64,000 nucleotides of DNA from CAVSUB01 sp963816725 (GTDB lineage Bacteria > Acidobacteriota > Vicinamibacteria > Vicinamibacterales > 2-12-FULL-66-21), in assembly GCA_963816725.1 (NCBI GenBank), contig CAWFMC010000006.1, positions 248,001-312,000 of the forward strand. The letters are read 5' to 3'. Positions within the stretch are counted from its first letter, which is position 1. The number at the start of each line of letters is the position of its first letter. Made by a program: the position numbers and the translations under genes. The notes beneath the pieces were generated by a model that saw only the letters and a list, made by a program, of their open reading frames with translations, did no database searches and was not told where the DNA came from. Shown piece after piece: positions 35,911-44,108 of the stretch.

Positions 35911-38895
35911 ATGTTCACGTTTCGACGACTGCCCGCCGTGTTCGCCGTGCTGCTCGCCGTCACCCTGTCCGGCGGCACGCCGCGAGCGCAGACCCGCGCG
36001 GCGGCGCCGCCCGCTCCCGCCCAGCGCGCGGCCGTCCCGCTCACGACGCCGATGGCGGAGTGGGGCCACAACATCGGCGACGACTACTTCCTGGTGAACT
36101 ACCAGCAGCTGCTGGCTTACTGGAAGAAGCTGGAGAAGGAGTCGAACCGCATCCACCTGGTGGACATCGGCAAGAGCTCCGAAGGGCGGCCGATGATGAT
36201 GGCGATCATCACCGCGCCGGCGAACTATCAGAAGCTCGCGCAGTACAAGAGCATCGCCAGCCGGCTGGCCAATGCCGACGGGCTGACCGACGATCAGGCC
36301 CGCGCGCTGGCGCGCGACGGCAAGGCCGTGGTGTGGATCGACGGCGGCCTGCACGCCACCGAGACCCTCGGCGCGCAGCAGCTCCTCGAGCACGTGTGGC
36401 AGATGGCCAGCCGCACCGACCCCGAGACGGTGCGCTTCCTCGACGACGTGATCCAATTGTGCGTGCTGGTGAATCCGGACGGGATGGATCTCGTCTCGGA
36501 CTGGTACATGAAGCACGGCAACATGCAGATCCCGGTGCTCTACAACAAGTACGCCGGCCACGACGACAATCGTGACTTCTACATGGCCGCACTGGCCGAG
36601 TCGACCAACATCGATCGCGTGATGTACCGCGAGTGGTACCCGCAGATCATGTACAACCATCACCAGACCGGCCCGCAGGGCACGGTCATGTTCGCGGCGC
36701 CGTTCCGGGATCCCTACAACTACTACCAGCATCCGTACGCGATCGCCGGCATCGACGTGGTCGGCGCGATGATGCTCGAGCGCTTTCTGACGGAAGGCAA
36801 GCCCGGCGTGACGCAGCGGCGCGGCGCGCCCTACTCGACCTGGTTCAACGGCGGCCTCCGCACGACCGCGCACTTCCACAACATGATCGGCATCCTGACC
36901 GAAACGATCGGCAGCCCGGATCCGATCAGCATTCCGTTCGTGACCACCAAGGCGATGGGCGACTCGAACCTGTGGTACCCGATCAAGCCGCAGCCGGAGT
37001 GGCACATGCGGCAGTCGATCGAGTACTCGATGACCGCCAACCGGGCGATTCTCGACTATGCCTCGCGCTACCGCGAGAAGGTGCTCTACAACATCTACCG
37101 CATGGGCCGCGACGAGATTCAGTGGGGCAGCGAGGACCACTGGACCTTCACGCCGCACGAGATGGCCCGGGTTCAGGAAGGCCTGGTCGCGAAGGGTGAC
37201 ATCGCGCCGAGCGAGATTCCGGGGGCGGCTTCGACCAGCGCCGCCGGTCGCGGCGGGCGCGGGGGCGGCGGGGGCGGATTCGCCGGCGCCGGGCGTGGCG
37301 GCACCAACCCGCTCTACGCGGCGTTGACCTCCCCTGAACTGCGCGACCCGCGCGGCTTCGTCCTGCCGGCCGACCAGCCCGATTTCGGGACCGCCACGAA
37401 GTTCGTCAACACGCTGATGAAGACCGGCATCGTGATCCACCGCGCGACCGCGCCGTTCACCGTCGGCGGCAAGAGCTATCCGGCGAACTCCTACGTCGTC
37501 AAAACGGCGCAGGCGTTCCGTCCGCACGTCATGGACATGTTCGAGCCGCAGGATCACCCGGACGACATCCCTTACCCGGGCGGCCCGCCCACTCCGCCCT
37601 ACGACGCGACCGGATACACGCTCGCCTTCCAGATGGGCGTGAAGTTCGACCGCATCCTCGACGACTTCACCGGTCCGTTCGAGAAGCTGACGGACTTCGC
37701 GAAGGTGCCGGCCGGGAAGATCGCGGCGCAGGCCCCCGCCGGCTACTACTTCACCCACCAGGCCAACGACAGCTTCACCGTCGTCAACCGGCTGCTCGCG
37801 GCCGGTGAGGACGTGTCGTGGCTGCAGACCGGGCCGCTCGGTCCCGGGACCTTCTACGTCGCGGCCAAGCCGACCACGCGTCCGCTGCTGCAGAAGGCAG
37901 CGACGGACCTGGGCATCAGCTTCGAGTCGGCAGCGACGGCGCCGACCGGCACCATGTCGCACTTGAAGAAGCTGCGCATCGGCCTGTTCGACACCTATGG
38001 CGGCGGCATGCCGTCGGGCTGGACCCGCTTGATCCTCGAGAACTTCGAGTTCCCCTACGAGCGCGTCTACCCGCCGGATCTGGACAAGGGTGATCTCCGG
38101 GCCAGGTTCGACGTCCTCGTGTTCAACGGTGCGGGGCTGCAGGGCGCCGGCGGGGGTGGCCGGGGAGGGCGTGGCGGCGGAGATGCGGCCCCGGGCGGTG
38201 ATGCGCCGGGCGCGACGGCGGGCGGCGGACGCGCGGCGGGTGCGGCTGGCGCGCCGGGTGCCGCGCCTCAGGCTGGAGGACGCGAAGCCGGGGGCGGCCG
38301 TGCCGGCGGTGGGCGGGGCGGATTCACGCCGGAGCCGATCCCGGCGGAGTTCGCGCAGCGGCAGGGTCAGGTGTCGGCGCAGACGATCGCGGCGGTGAAG
38401 CAGTTCGTGCAGGAAGGCGGGACGGTCATCGCCATCGGTTCCGCCGCCGGTGGCGCGGTGCAGCAGTTCGGCCTGCCCGCAACCAACCATCTGGTCGAGA
38501 ACGAGGTTCCGCTCCCGCGCGAGAAGTTCTATGTGCCAGGCGCGGTCCTGCGCGTCGCGCTCGACGACACCAACCCGCTCGCCGCCGGGCTGGGCAAGGA
38601 GCTCGACGTGTTCTTCGACAACAACCCGGTGTTCAAGCTGGCGCCGGATGCCGCCGCGAAGGGGCTGCGCCGCGTCGCCTGGTTCGCCGACGCCACGCCG
38701 CTCCGCAGCGGCTGGGCGTGGGGCCAGCAGTACCTCGAAAAGGGTGTCGTGATGATGGAGACGTCCATGGGCCAGGGCCGGGTGTTCATCATGGCTCCAG
38801 AAGTGCTCTTCAGATCGCAGCCGCATGGCAACTACAAGCTGTTCTTCAACGGCCTCTATCTCTCGGTCGCCCCGGAGATCAAGGCCGGCCAGTAG
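35911..38895 (+). CDS. M14 family zinc carboxypeptidase, secreted
   Basis: A 994-residue exported metallopeptidase with a signal peptide (about 1-26). The zinc ligands are visible in the first half: GGLHATETLG gives HxxE (near residue 148), and a later His lies in YNHHQTGPQG. The general architecture is that of long Acidobacterial M14 peptidases with a C-terminal DJ-1/ThuA-like portion (IGLFDTYGGGM...). Two Gly/Arg-rich low-complexity loops (near 445-465 and 750-810) interrupt it. GAGGAGG lies about 10 bases before ATG 35911. The spermidine-synthase-like gene follows after 12 bp, probably cotranscribed. Confidence 0.88.
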   Translation: MFTFRRLPAVFAVLLAVTLSGGTPRAQTRAAAPPAPAQRAAVPLTTPMAEWGHNIGDDYFLVNYQQLLAYWKKLEKESNRIHLVDIGKSSEGRPMMMAIITAPANYQKLAQYKSIASRLANADGLTDDQARALARDGKAVVWIDGGLHATETLGAQQLLEHVWQMASRTDPETVRFLDDVIQLCVLVNPDGMDLVSDWYMKHGNMQIPVLYNKYAGHDDNRDFYMAALAESTNIDRVMYREWYPQIMYNHHQTGPQGTVMFAAPFRDPYNYYQHPYAIAGIDVVGAMMLERFLTEGKPGVTQRRGAPYSTWFNGGLRTTAHFHNMIGILTETIGSPDPISIPFVTTKAMGDSNLWYPIKPQPEWHMRQSIEYSMTANRAILDYASRYREKVLYNIYRMGRDEIQWGSEDHWTFTPHEMARVQEGLVAKGDIAPSEIPGAASTSAAGRGGRGGGGGGFAGAGRGGTNPLYAALTSPELRDPRGFVLPADQPDFGTATKFVNTLMKTGIVIHRATAPFTVGGKSYPANSYVVKTAQAFRPHVMDMFEPQDHPDDIPYPGGPPTPPYDATGYTLAFQMGVKFDRILDDFTGPFEKLTDFAKVPAGKIAAQAPAGYYFTHQANDSFTVVNRLLAAGEDVSWLQTGPLGPGTFYVAAKPTTRPLLQKAATDLGISFESAATAPTGTMSHLKKLRIGLFDTYGGGMPSGWTRLILENFEFPYERVYPPDLDKGDLRARFDVLVFNGAGLQGAGGGGRGGRGGGDAAPGGDAPGATAGGGRAAGAAGAPGAAPQAGGREAGGGRAGGGRGGFTPEPIPAEFAQRQGQVSAQTIAAVKQFVQEGGTVIAIGSAAGGAVQQFGLPATNHLVENEVPLPREKFYVPGAVLRVALDDTNPLAAGLGKELDVFFDNNPVFKLAPDAAAKGLRRVAWFADATPLRSGWAWGQQYLEKGVVMMETSMGQGRVFIMAPEVLFRSQPHGNYKLFFNGLYLSVAPEIKAGQ

Positions 38896-38907
38896 CGTCC
38901 GACTGCG

Positions 38908-39585
38908 GTGAAGCCCTGGGATCTGCTCGGTCGCACCGCCACGCCTGACGGAGACGAGCTCACGCTGATGCAACGCAGCGGTGAGCTCGTCATCTTCGCC
39001 AACGGCAAGCCGCTGATGTCGAGCCGCATGCACGGCTCGGAAGAAGCGCTGGCCACCCTCGCCTGCGCCCAGGCCCGACTCCTCGACGCACCCTCGGTGC
39101 TGGTCGGGGGGCTTGGCATGGGATTCACGCTCCGCGCCACGCTCGATACCCTCCCGCCGTCTGCGACTGTGATCGTCGCGGAGTTGCTGCCGGCGGTCGT
39201 CGACTGGAACCGCGGCGTGCTCGGGCCGCTGGCCGGCGAGCCGCTGCGCGATCGGCGCGTCAGCGTCGCGCTCGGCGACGTATCGGAGACGCTCCGCGCC
39301 CATCGGCACGCCTTCGATGTCGTGCTCCTCGATGTCGACAACGGGCCCGCGGCGTTCACCTCGCCCGCCAACGGGGCGCTCTACGGCGACCGCGGGTTGG
39401 CGCTGATCCACCGTGCGTTGAAGCCTGGCGGTGTGCTCGCGGTGTGGTCGGCGTGGGAAGATCGGAAGTTCGAACAACGCCTCCGCTACGGCCAGTTCAG
39501 GGTCAAGGTCGAGCGAGTGCGCGCGCGGTTGAAGCGGGGCGGGCCGCGTCACACGATCTTCCTCGGCTACACCTCGGCGGCGTGA
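38908..39585 (+). CDS. Spermidine synthase-like Rossmann methyltransferase
   Basis: A 225-residue cytosolic protein with the aminopropyltransferase/SAM-binding core: VLVGGLGMGFTLRATL loop, the acidic residue in VIVAELLPAVVDWNRG, the LGDVSETL segment and the DVVLLDVDNGPAAFT segment where catalytic Asp residues would sit. The N-terminal beta-region of true spermidine synthases is reduced. It may act on a small amine or nucleophile; substrate not assignable. It starts at GTG, 12 bp after the M14 gene. Another spermidine-synthase-like domain lies at 10892-13312. Confidence 0.85.
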   Translation: MKPWDLLGRTATPDGDELTLMQRSGELVIFANGKPLMSSRMHGSEEALATLACAQARLLDAPSVLVGGLGMGFTLRATLDTLPPSATVIVAELLPAVVDWNRGVLGPLAGEPLRDRRVSVALGDVSETLRAHRHAFDVVLLDVDNGPAAFTSPANGALYGDRGLALIHRALKPGGVLAVWSAWEDRKFEQRLRYGQFRVKVERVRARLKRGGPRHTIFLGYTSAA

Positions 39586-39613
39586 TTTCCCTGGCGCACT
39601 CCCCGTTCGCTCG

Positions 39614-40795
39614 ATGGCTGTAACGACGCGAGCAAGAACCGCGAATCTCGCGGGGCTGCGCCGCCTGGCGGTGGCGCGGACGTTCTTCGCGCCGACGACG
39701 ATCGAGCAGGCAGTGGCCCGGTTCGGGTTCGTGCAGGCCGATCCGATCCGGGCGCCGGCGCGGGCGCAGGATCTGACGCTGCGCCATCGGGTCGAAGGGT
39801 ATCGCGCCGGCGATCTGGAACGTTGCTATCCCACGCTGCCGATCGAGGAGGACTTCTTCGTCAACTACGGCTTCCTTCCTAGGGCCGTCCAGGCATTGAT
39901 GCACCCGCGATCGGCGATGGCCAGGTGGTCACGACAACAGCGCACGCGGGCGGACGCGCTGCTGGCGTTCGTGCGCGAGCGAGGCACGGTGCATCCTCGG
40001 GAGGTCGATGCCTACTTCGCCCACGGGACGGTGACGAATTACTGGGGCGGCGCGTCGAGCGCCACCACCCACCTGCTGGACGGGATGCACTATCGCGGGC
40101 TGCTGCGGATTGCGCGGCGCGAAGGAGGCGTCAGGATCTATGCCGCCCGCGACCAGCCGGTCGAGAAGCTGGATGCGGCGGCGCGGCGGGCGCGGGTCGA
40201 CGCGCTCATCGATGTCGTCGTGGCGACCTACGCGCCGCTGCCGGGGCCGAGCCTGTCATGGCTGGTGCGGCGCCTGCAGCTGGCCGCGCCGCAGTGGCGA
40301 TCGACCCTGACGCCGGCGCTCGAACGAGCGCGAGCGCGGCTGTCGCACGCGCGTGTCGAGGGAAGCGATTGGTACTGGGCCGCACACGAAGCGACCGACG
40401 GCGAAGTGAAGGACGTTGTCCGGTTGCTCGCGCCGTTCGATCCGCTGGTGTGGGATCGCCGCCGGTTCGAGCTGTTCTGGTCCTGGCGTTACCGCTTCGA
40501 GGCGTACACGCCGGCAGCCAAACGGACGATGGGGTACTACGCGTTGCCGGTGCTGTGGCGGGATCGGATCGTGGGCTGGGCGAACGTCACGTCTTCGCCG
40601 GCCACCACCGAGGCGCAGGCCCGGCACGGCACGCCGGCTGGATCCCGCGCGTCACGCCGGGCCGACCTTCCGGGCGGACGTGATCTCGACGTAAACGTCC
40701 AATACGCCGCGGGCGCGAGACCGCGTGAACGGATGTTCAGGCGCGCGCTGGACGAGGAGATCGAGCGGATGCGGTTGTTCCTGAGCCCCGTGTAG
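39614..40795 (+). CDS. YcaQ-like winged-helix DNA glycosylase
   Basis: A 393-residue protein of the winged-helix YcaQ (HTH_42) family, whose characterised members open DNA interstrand crosslinks. The catalytic QxD motif is QAD at 41-43 (FGFVQADPIR). Tandem winged-helix regions cover about 100-300, and a C-terminal segment FDPLVWDRRRFELFWSWRYRFEAY and PVLWRDRIVGW are typical. It has no adjacent repair gene but lies in a window with other DNA-repair enzymes (Fpg, LigD PE). Biochemical activity is inferred from family. Confidence 0.88.
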   Translation: MAVTTRARTANLAGLRRLAVARTFFAPTTIEQAVARFGFVQADPIRAPARAQDLTLRHRVEGYRAGDLERCYPTLPIEEDFFVNYGFLPRAVQALMHPRSAMARWSRQQRTRADALLAFVRERGTVHPREVDAYFAHGTVTNYWGGASSATTHLLDGMHYRGLLRIARREGGVRIYAARDQPVEKLDAAARRARVDALIDVVVATYAPLPGPSLSWLVRRLQLAAPQWRSTLTPALERARARLSHARVEGSDWYWAAHEATDGEVKDVVRLLAPFDPLVWDRRRFELFWSWRYRFEAYTPAAKRTMGYYALPVLWRDRIVGWANVTSSPATTEAQARHGTPAGSRASRRADLPGGRDLDVNVQYAAGARPRERMFRRALDEEIERMRLFLSPV

Positions 40796-40851
40796 AACGG
40801 CGGGCGAACATCGCGGTATGAAGCGTCGGCGACGGACTGGCACGAGTATTC

Positions 40852-40883
40852 TCCTCCGCCGCAGCGCTGGAGGCGGCGGAGGA
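40852..40883. terminator. Hairpin between convergent genes
   Basis: TCCTCCGCCGC (40852-40862) pairs perfectly with GCGGCGGAGGA (40873-40883) over 11 bp, in the gap between the YcaQ-like and Yip1 genes. No T-run on either side, so an intrinsic terminator is possible but not proven. Confidence 0.45.
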
Positions 40884-40951
40884 CAACGGTCCACGCTGGA
40901 GAGTTGCCAGCGTGCGGCTGAACGCCGACCGTTGCGGCCGGCGCGCAGCGC

Positions 40952-41497
40952 TCAGCGCATCGCGCCGCGCATCATGGCCGAGCCGATGAACATCATCCCG
41001 AGCAGCACCGTCACGCACAGGTTCACGAAGAACCCGATGACCACCACGATGATCGCCTTGCCGATGGTGTCGTAGTCGAGCACCGCCTTGACCGCGATGA
41101 CCATCGCCGCCATTTGCCACAGCCAGATCACGATGAGCAGGAGCCAGCCCAGAATTGGGATGATCGTGATGATGCCCAGCACGCCCGGCGCCGCGGCGAA
41201 GGCGATGACGCGGAACGCCTCCGCGAAGTCCGCCTTGGTCGCCGGATCGGGCATCACCTTCGTGCCGATCAGCCACACGAGCACGGCCCACACGGCGTAG
41301 CCGATGATCGAGATGATCACCTGCGACACGATCCCGGACATCCCGCCGTACCACACGTTGCCGATGCCGAGCGACACCGCGGCCAGCGCGATCACGCCGG
41401 CCGCCTGGCCCATCGCGGTCGGGTCGCGCTCGATCTCCTCGAAGGTGTTCGCGTCCAGCCGCATCGCCCCGACTACGCGCTCGCCAAAACTCGCCAT
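40952..41497 (-). CDS. Yip1-family membrane protein
   Basis: A 181-residue integral membrane protein with a soluble N-terminus (MASFGERVVGAMRLDANTFEEIERDP) and five hydrophobic segments through to the end, matching the Yip1 family pattern. TGGAGG before ATG 41497 fixes the start. Bacterial Yip1 proteins have no settled function. Its promoter region (41498-41615) is shared with the divergent small acidic protein. Confidence 0.85.
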   Translation of the reverse strand: MASFGERVVGAMRLDANTFEEIERDPTAMGQAAGVIALAAVSLGIGNVWYGGMSGIVSQVIISIIGYAVWAVLVWLIGTKVMPDPATKADFAEAFRVIAFAAAPGVLGIITIIPILGWLLLIVIWLWQMAAMVIAVKAVLDYDTIGKAIIVVVIGFFVNLCVTVLLGMMFIGSAMMRGAMR

Positions 41498-41615
41498 CCA
41501 CGCCTCCAGTCCCGGCGCGCGCGCCGGCGGGCACAGTGTAGCAAACCCGACTCGTCCGGAGGGGCGGCCCGGCCGTGGCATCGCGCTTGCTGATTCGCCA
41601 CCGGAGGTCTCACAC

Positions 41616-41891
41616 ATGGATCGCAAAGACGAGTTCACGCGCGACGACCGGGACGTGGAGCGCGGCGCGGCAGACGAGCGCACGGGCGACATTCTCGGGC
41701 TCGGCAGCGGGCCGATCGCGAAGGGGCCGGACGATCCGTCCACGCAGTACGATCCGGAGTCGGTCGCGCGGCGCCGCAGCCGGATGCACGACGCGTCCGA
41801 CGAGCTCGCGACCGACCGGACACCCGACCGCACGGCGGGCGCCACCAGCATCGACATGGGCAGTGGCGGCACCGGCACCGACATCGAGTAA
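41616..41891 (+). CDS. Small acidic hydrophilic protein
   Basis: A 91-residue highly charged protein (DRKDEFTRDDRDVERGAADE) with no hydrophobic segment and a Gly-rich C-terminus. GGAGG 8 bases upstream of ATG 41616 supports translation. Such hydrophilic proteins are often stress- or desiccation-related, but no family is recognised and this is only a guess. Lies between Yip1 and the molybdopterin oxidoreductase. Confidence 0.55.
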   Translation: MDRKDEFTRDDRDVERGAADERTGDILGLGSGPIAKGPDDPSTQYDPESVARRRSRMHDASDELATDRTPDRTAGATSIDMGSGGTGTDIE

Positions 41892-42063
41892 CCCGCGACA
41901 CGGGACTCGCCGCATGCGTGCGCCTGCGGTGAGTCCTCCTCCCTCGCTCGACACAGCTGATTCTTCGAAGGCGCGCGCCCCGTCCGTGTCCACAATCCGC
42001 CGAGCTCACGCGCCTTCCCGCTCGCCCCCGTGCCGGGCAAGGCGTTACACTCGTAGGACTCTT

Positions 42064-44097
42064 ATGGCACGCACGTCTCCCCCTGAGGACCTCGGCTGGG
42101 GTCACTCGACGGTCCGGACGGCCTGTCCCCTGGACTGCCCCGATTCCTGCACGCTCGAGGTCACGGTCGAAAAAGGGCGGGTGGTCAAGATTGACGGCGG
42201 TGATGCGAACGCCGTCACCCGCAACTACATCTGCGGCAAGGTTCGCCGCTTCGCCGAGCGCATGTACGGTGAGGATCGCCTGCTCTACCCGGCGATACGC
42301 ACGGGTGCCAAGGGCGCAGGGACCTTCGTCCGGGTCACGTGGGACGAAGCGCTCGATCAGATCGCCCGGCGGATGGAAGCGATTCGCGACACCGTCGGCG
42401 CGGAAGCGATCCTGCCGTTCTGTTATGGGGGATCGAACGGACTGCTGACGCAGGACACCAACGACGCGGTGCTGTTCCGAGGATTCGGCACGTCGCGGCT
42501 GGCGCGCACGGTCTGCGCGGCGCCGACCGGGGCCGCCAACCAGGCCCTGTACGGGAAGATGCCCGGCGTGACGTACGAGGATTACGTCCACGCCCGGCTC
42601 ATCGTGCTGTGGGGCGTCAATCCCGCTGCGTCCGGCATCCACCTCGTGCCGTTCATCAAGGACGCGCGTAATCGCGGCGCCCGGCTGGTCGTCATCGATC
42701 CCCGCGCGACCTCGCTGGCGCGACAGGCCGATCTCCACATCGCGCCCCGGCCCGGCACCGATCTGCCGCTCGCGCTCGCGCTGCACCGCGATCTGTTCCA
42801 GCGCGGCGCGGGCACCGAGTTCCTGGCCGCCCATGCCCGCGGCGTGGAAGGGCTCCGCGCCAGGGCCGACGAGTGGACGATCGAACGCGCCGCACGCACC
42901 TGCGAGATCGATCCTGGCGATCTCGCCCGCTTCGCGGAGCTTTACGCCACCGCGTCGCCGGCACTGATCCGCTGCGGCTGGGGTCTGGAACGCAATCGCA
43001 ACGGCGGCGCCGCGGCGGCGGCGATCATGGCGCTCCCCGCCGTTGGCGGCAAGTTCGGCGTGCGCGGCGGCGGCTTCTCAATGAGCAACTCTTCGGCCTG
43101 GGGCATCACGGCGGCGGCGTGGATGAACGACACGCCGGAGCCGGCGACCCGCCTGGTCAACATGAACCACCTCGGGCGCGCGCTCCTGGACTACAACGAC
43201 CCACCGGTCCAGATGCTGTTCGTCTACAACTGCAATCCGTTGGCAACGATGCCGGATCAGAACCGGGTGCTGAAAGGGTTGCAGCGCGAGGATCTGTTCA
43301 CCGTTGTCTACGAGCAGGTGTTCACGGACACTGCACGCTACGCAGACGTGATCCTGCCGGCGACGACATTCCTGGAGAACTACGATATCGCCAAGGGCTA
43401 CGGGCCCATCAGCCTGCAGCTCGTACGCCCGGTGGTCGAACCGTCGGGGGAGGCCCGTCCCAACGCCGAGGTCTTCTCCGAGCTGGCCAGCCGCCTTGGG
43501 ATCGGCGAGGCCGAGGAGGAGACCGACACCCTGCTCAGGGTCGTCGGCCGGCTACCGGCGGAGGTCTCCGCGACGCTGATGCAGGATGGTGCCGCGCAGC
43601 CGCCGTTCGGCGGCGCGCCGGTCCAGTTCGTGGACGTCTTCCCGCTCACTCCGGATGCGAAGATCGATCTCTATCCGGAGGCGCTGGTCGCGCACACGGA
43701 GGACAATCTCTACGTCTACCAGCCGGATCCCGAGACCGAGCAGTACCCGCTCGCGCTGATCTCACCGGCGAGCGAGAAGACGATCTCCTCGACGCTCGGC
43801 GAGCTCCGCGAGCGCGCCGGCGTGCTGCAGATGCACCCCCGCGACGCCGCCGCCCGTCACCTTTCGAACGACGACCCGGTGCGCGTCTTCAACGCGCTCG
43901 GCGAAGTCCAGTGCCCCGTCGCGCTGAACCCGCACATCAAGCCCGGCACGGTATCGCTGCCGAAAGGCCTGTGGCGGCGGAGCAGCTACAACGGCTCGAC
44001 CTCGAACGCGCTCGTCCCTGATTCGCTCACCGATCTCGGCGGCGGCGCCTGCTTCAACGACGCGAGAGTGCAGGTGGGTTTGTTGGGAAGACATTAG
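42064..44097 (+). CDS. Molybdopterin-dependent oxidoreductase (formate dehydrogenase-like)
   Basis: A 677-residue enzyme using a molybdopterin cofactor and an N-terminal [4Fe-4S] cluster. The cluster ligands are C21, C25, C29 and C57 (CPLDCPDSC and YICGK). Cys151 in RTVCAAPTGAA is at the position of the Mo ligand in Cys-ligated members. Middle segments include LIVLWGVNPAASG and VIDPRATSLARQADLHIAPRPGTD, and the C-terminal dinucleotide-binding domain follows. The substrate is unknown; it has no linked electron-transfer subunit. Start ATG 42064. Convergent with TamB 11 bp downstream. Confidence 0.92.
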   Translation: MARTSPPEDLGWGHSTVRTACPLDCPDSCTLEVTVEKGRVVKIDGGDANAVTRNYICGKVRRFAERMYGEDRLLYPAIRTGAKGAGTFVRVTWDEALDQIARRMEAIRDTVGAEAILPFCYGGSNGLLTQDTNDAVLFRGFGTSRLARTVCAAPTGAANQALYGKMPGVTYEDYVHARLIVLWGVNPAASGIHLVPFIKDARNRGARLVVIDPRATSLARQADLHIAPRPGTDLPLALALHRDLFQRGAGTEFLAAHARGVEGLRARADEWTIERAARTCEIDPGDLARFAELYATASPALIRCGWGLERNRNGGAAAAAIMALPAVGGKFGVRGGGFSMSNSSAWGITAAAWMNDTPEPATRLVNMNHLGRALLDYNDPPVQMLFVYNCNPLATMPDQNRVLKGLQREDLFTVVYEQVFTDTARYADVILPATTFLENYDIAKGYGPISLQLVRPVVEPSGEARPNAEVFSELASRLGIGEAEEETDTLLRVVGRLPAEVSATLMQDGAAQPPFGGAPVQFVDVFPLTPDAKIDLYPEALVAHTEDNLYVYQPDPETEQYPLALISPASEKTISSTLGELRERAGVLQMHPRDAAARHLSNDDPVRVFNALGEVQCPVALNPHIKPGTVSLPKGLWRRSSYNGSTSNALVPDSLTDLGGGACFNDARVQVGLLGRH

Positions 44098-44108
44098 CGC
44101 CGCTCTCC

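Noticed and set aside
35290..39552. 1420-codon open frame on the minus strand across Tex, M14 and the methyltransferase
   Set aside because: It is antisense to well-recognised genes, has a biased Arg/His/Glu-rich composition and no domain; such frames are common at this GC content.
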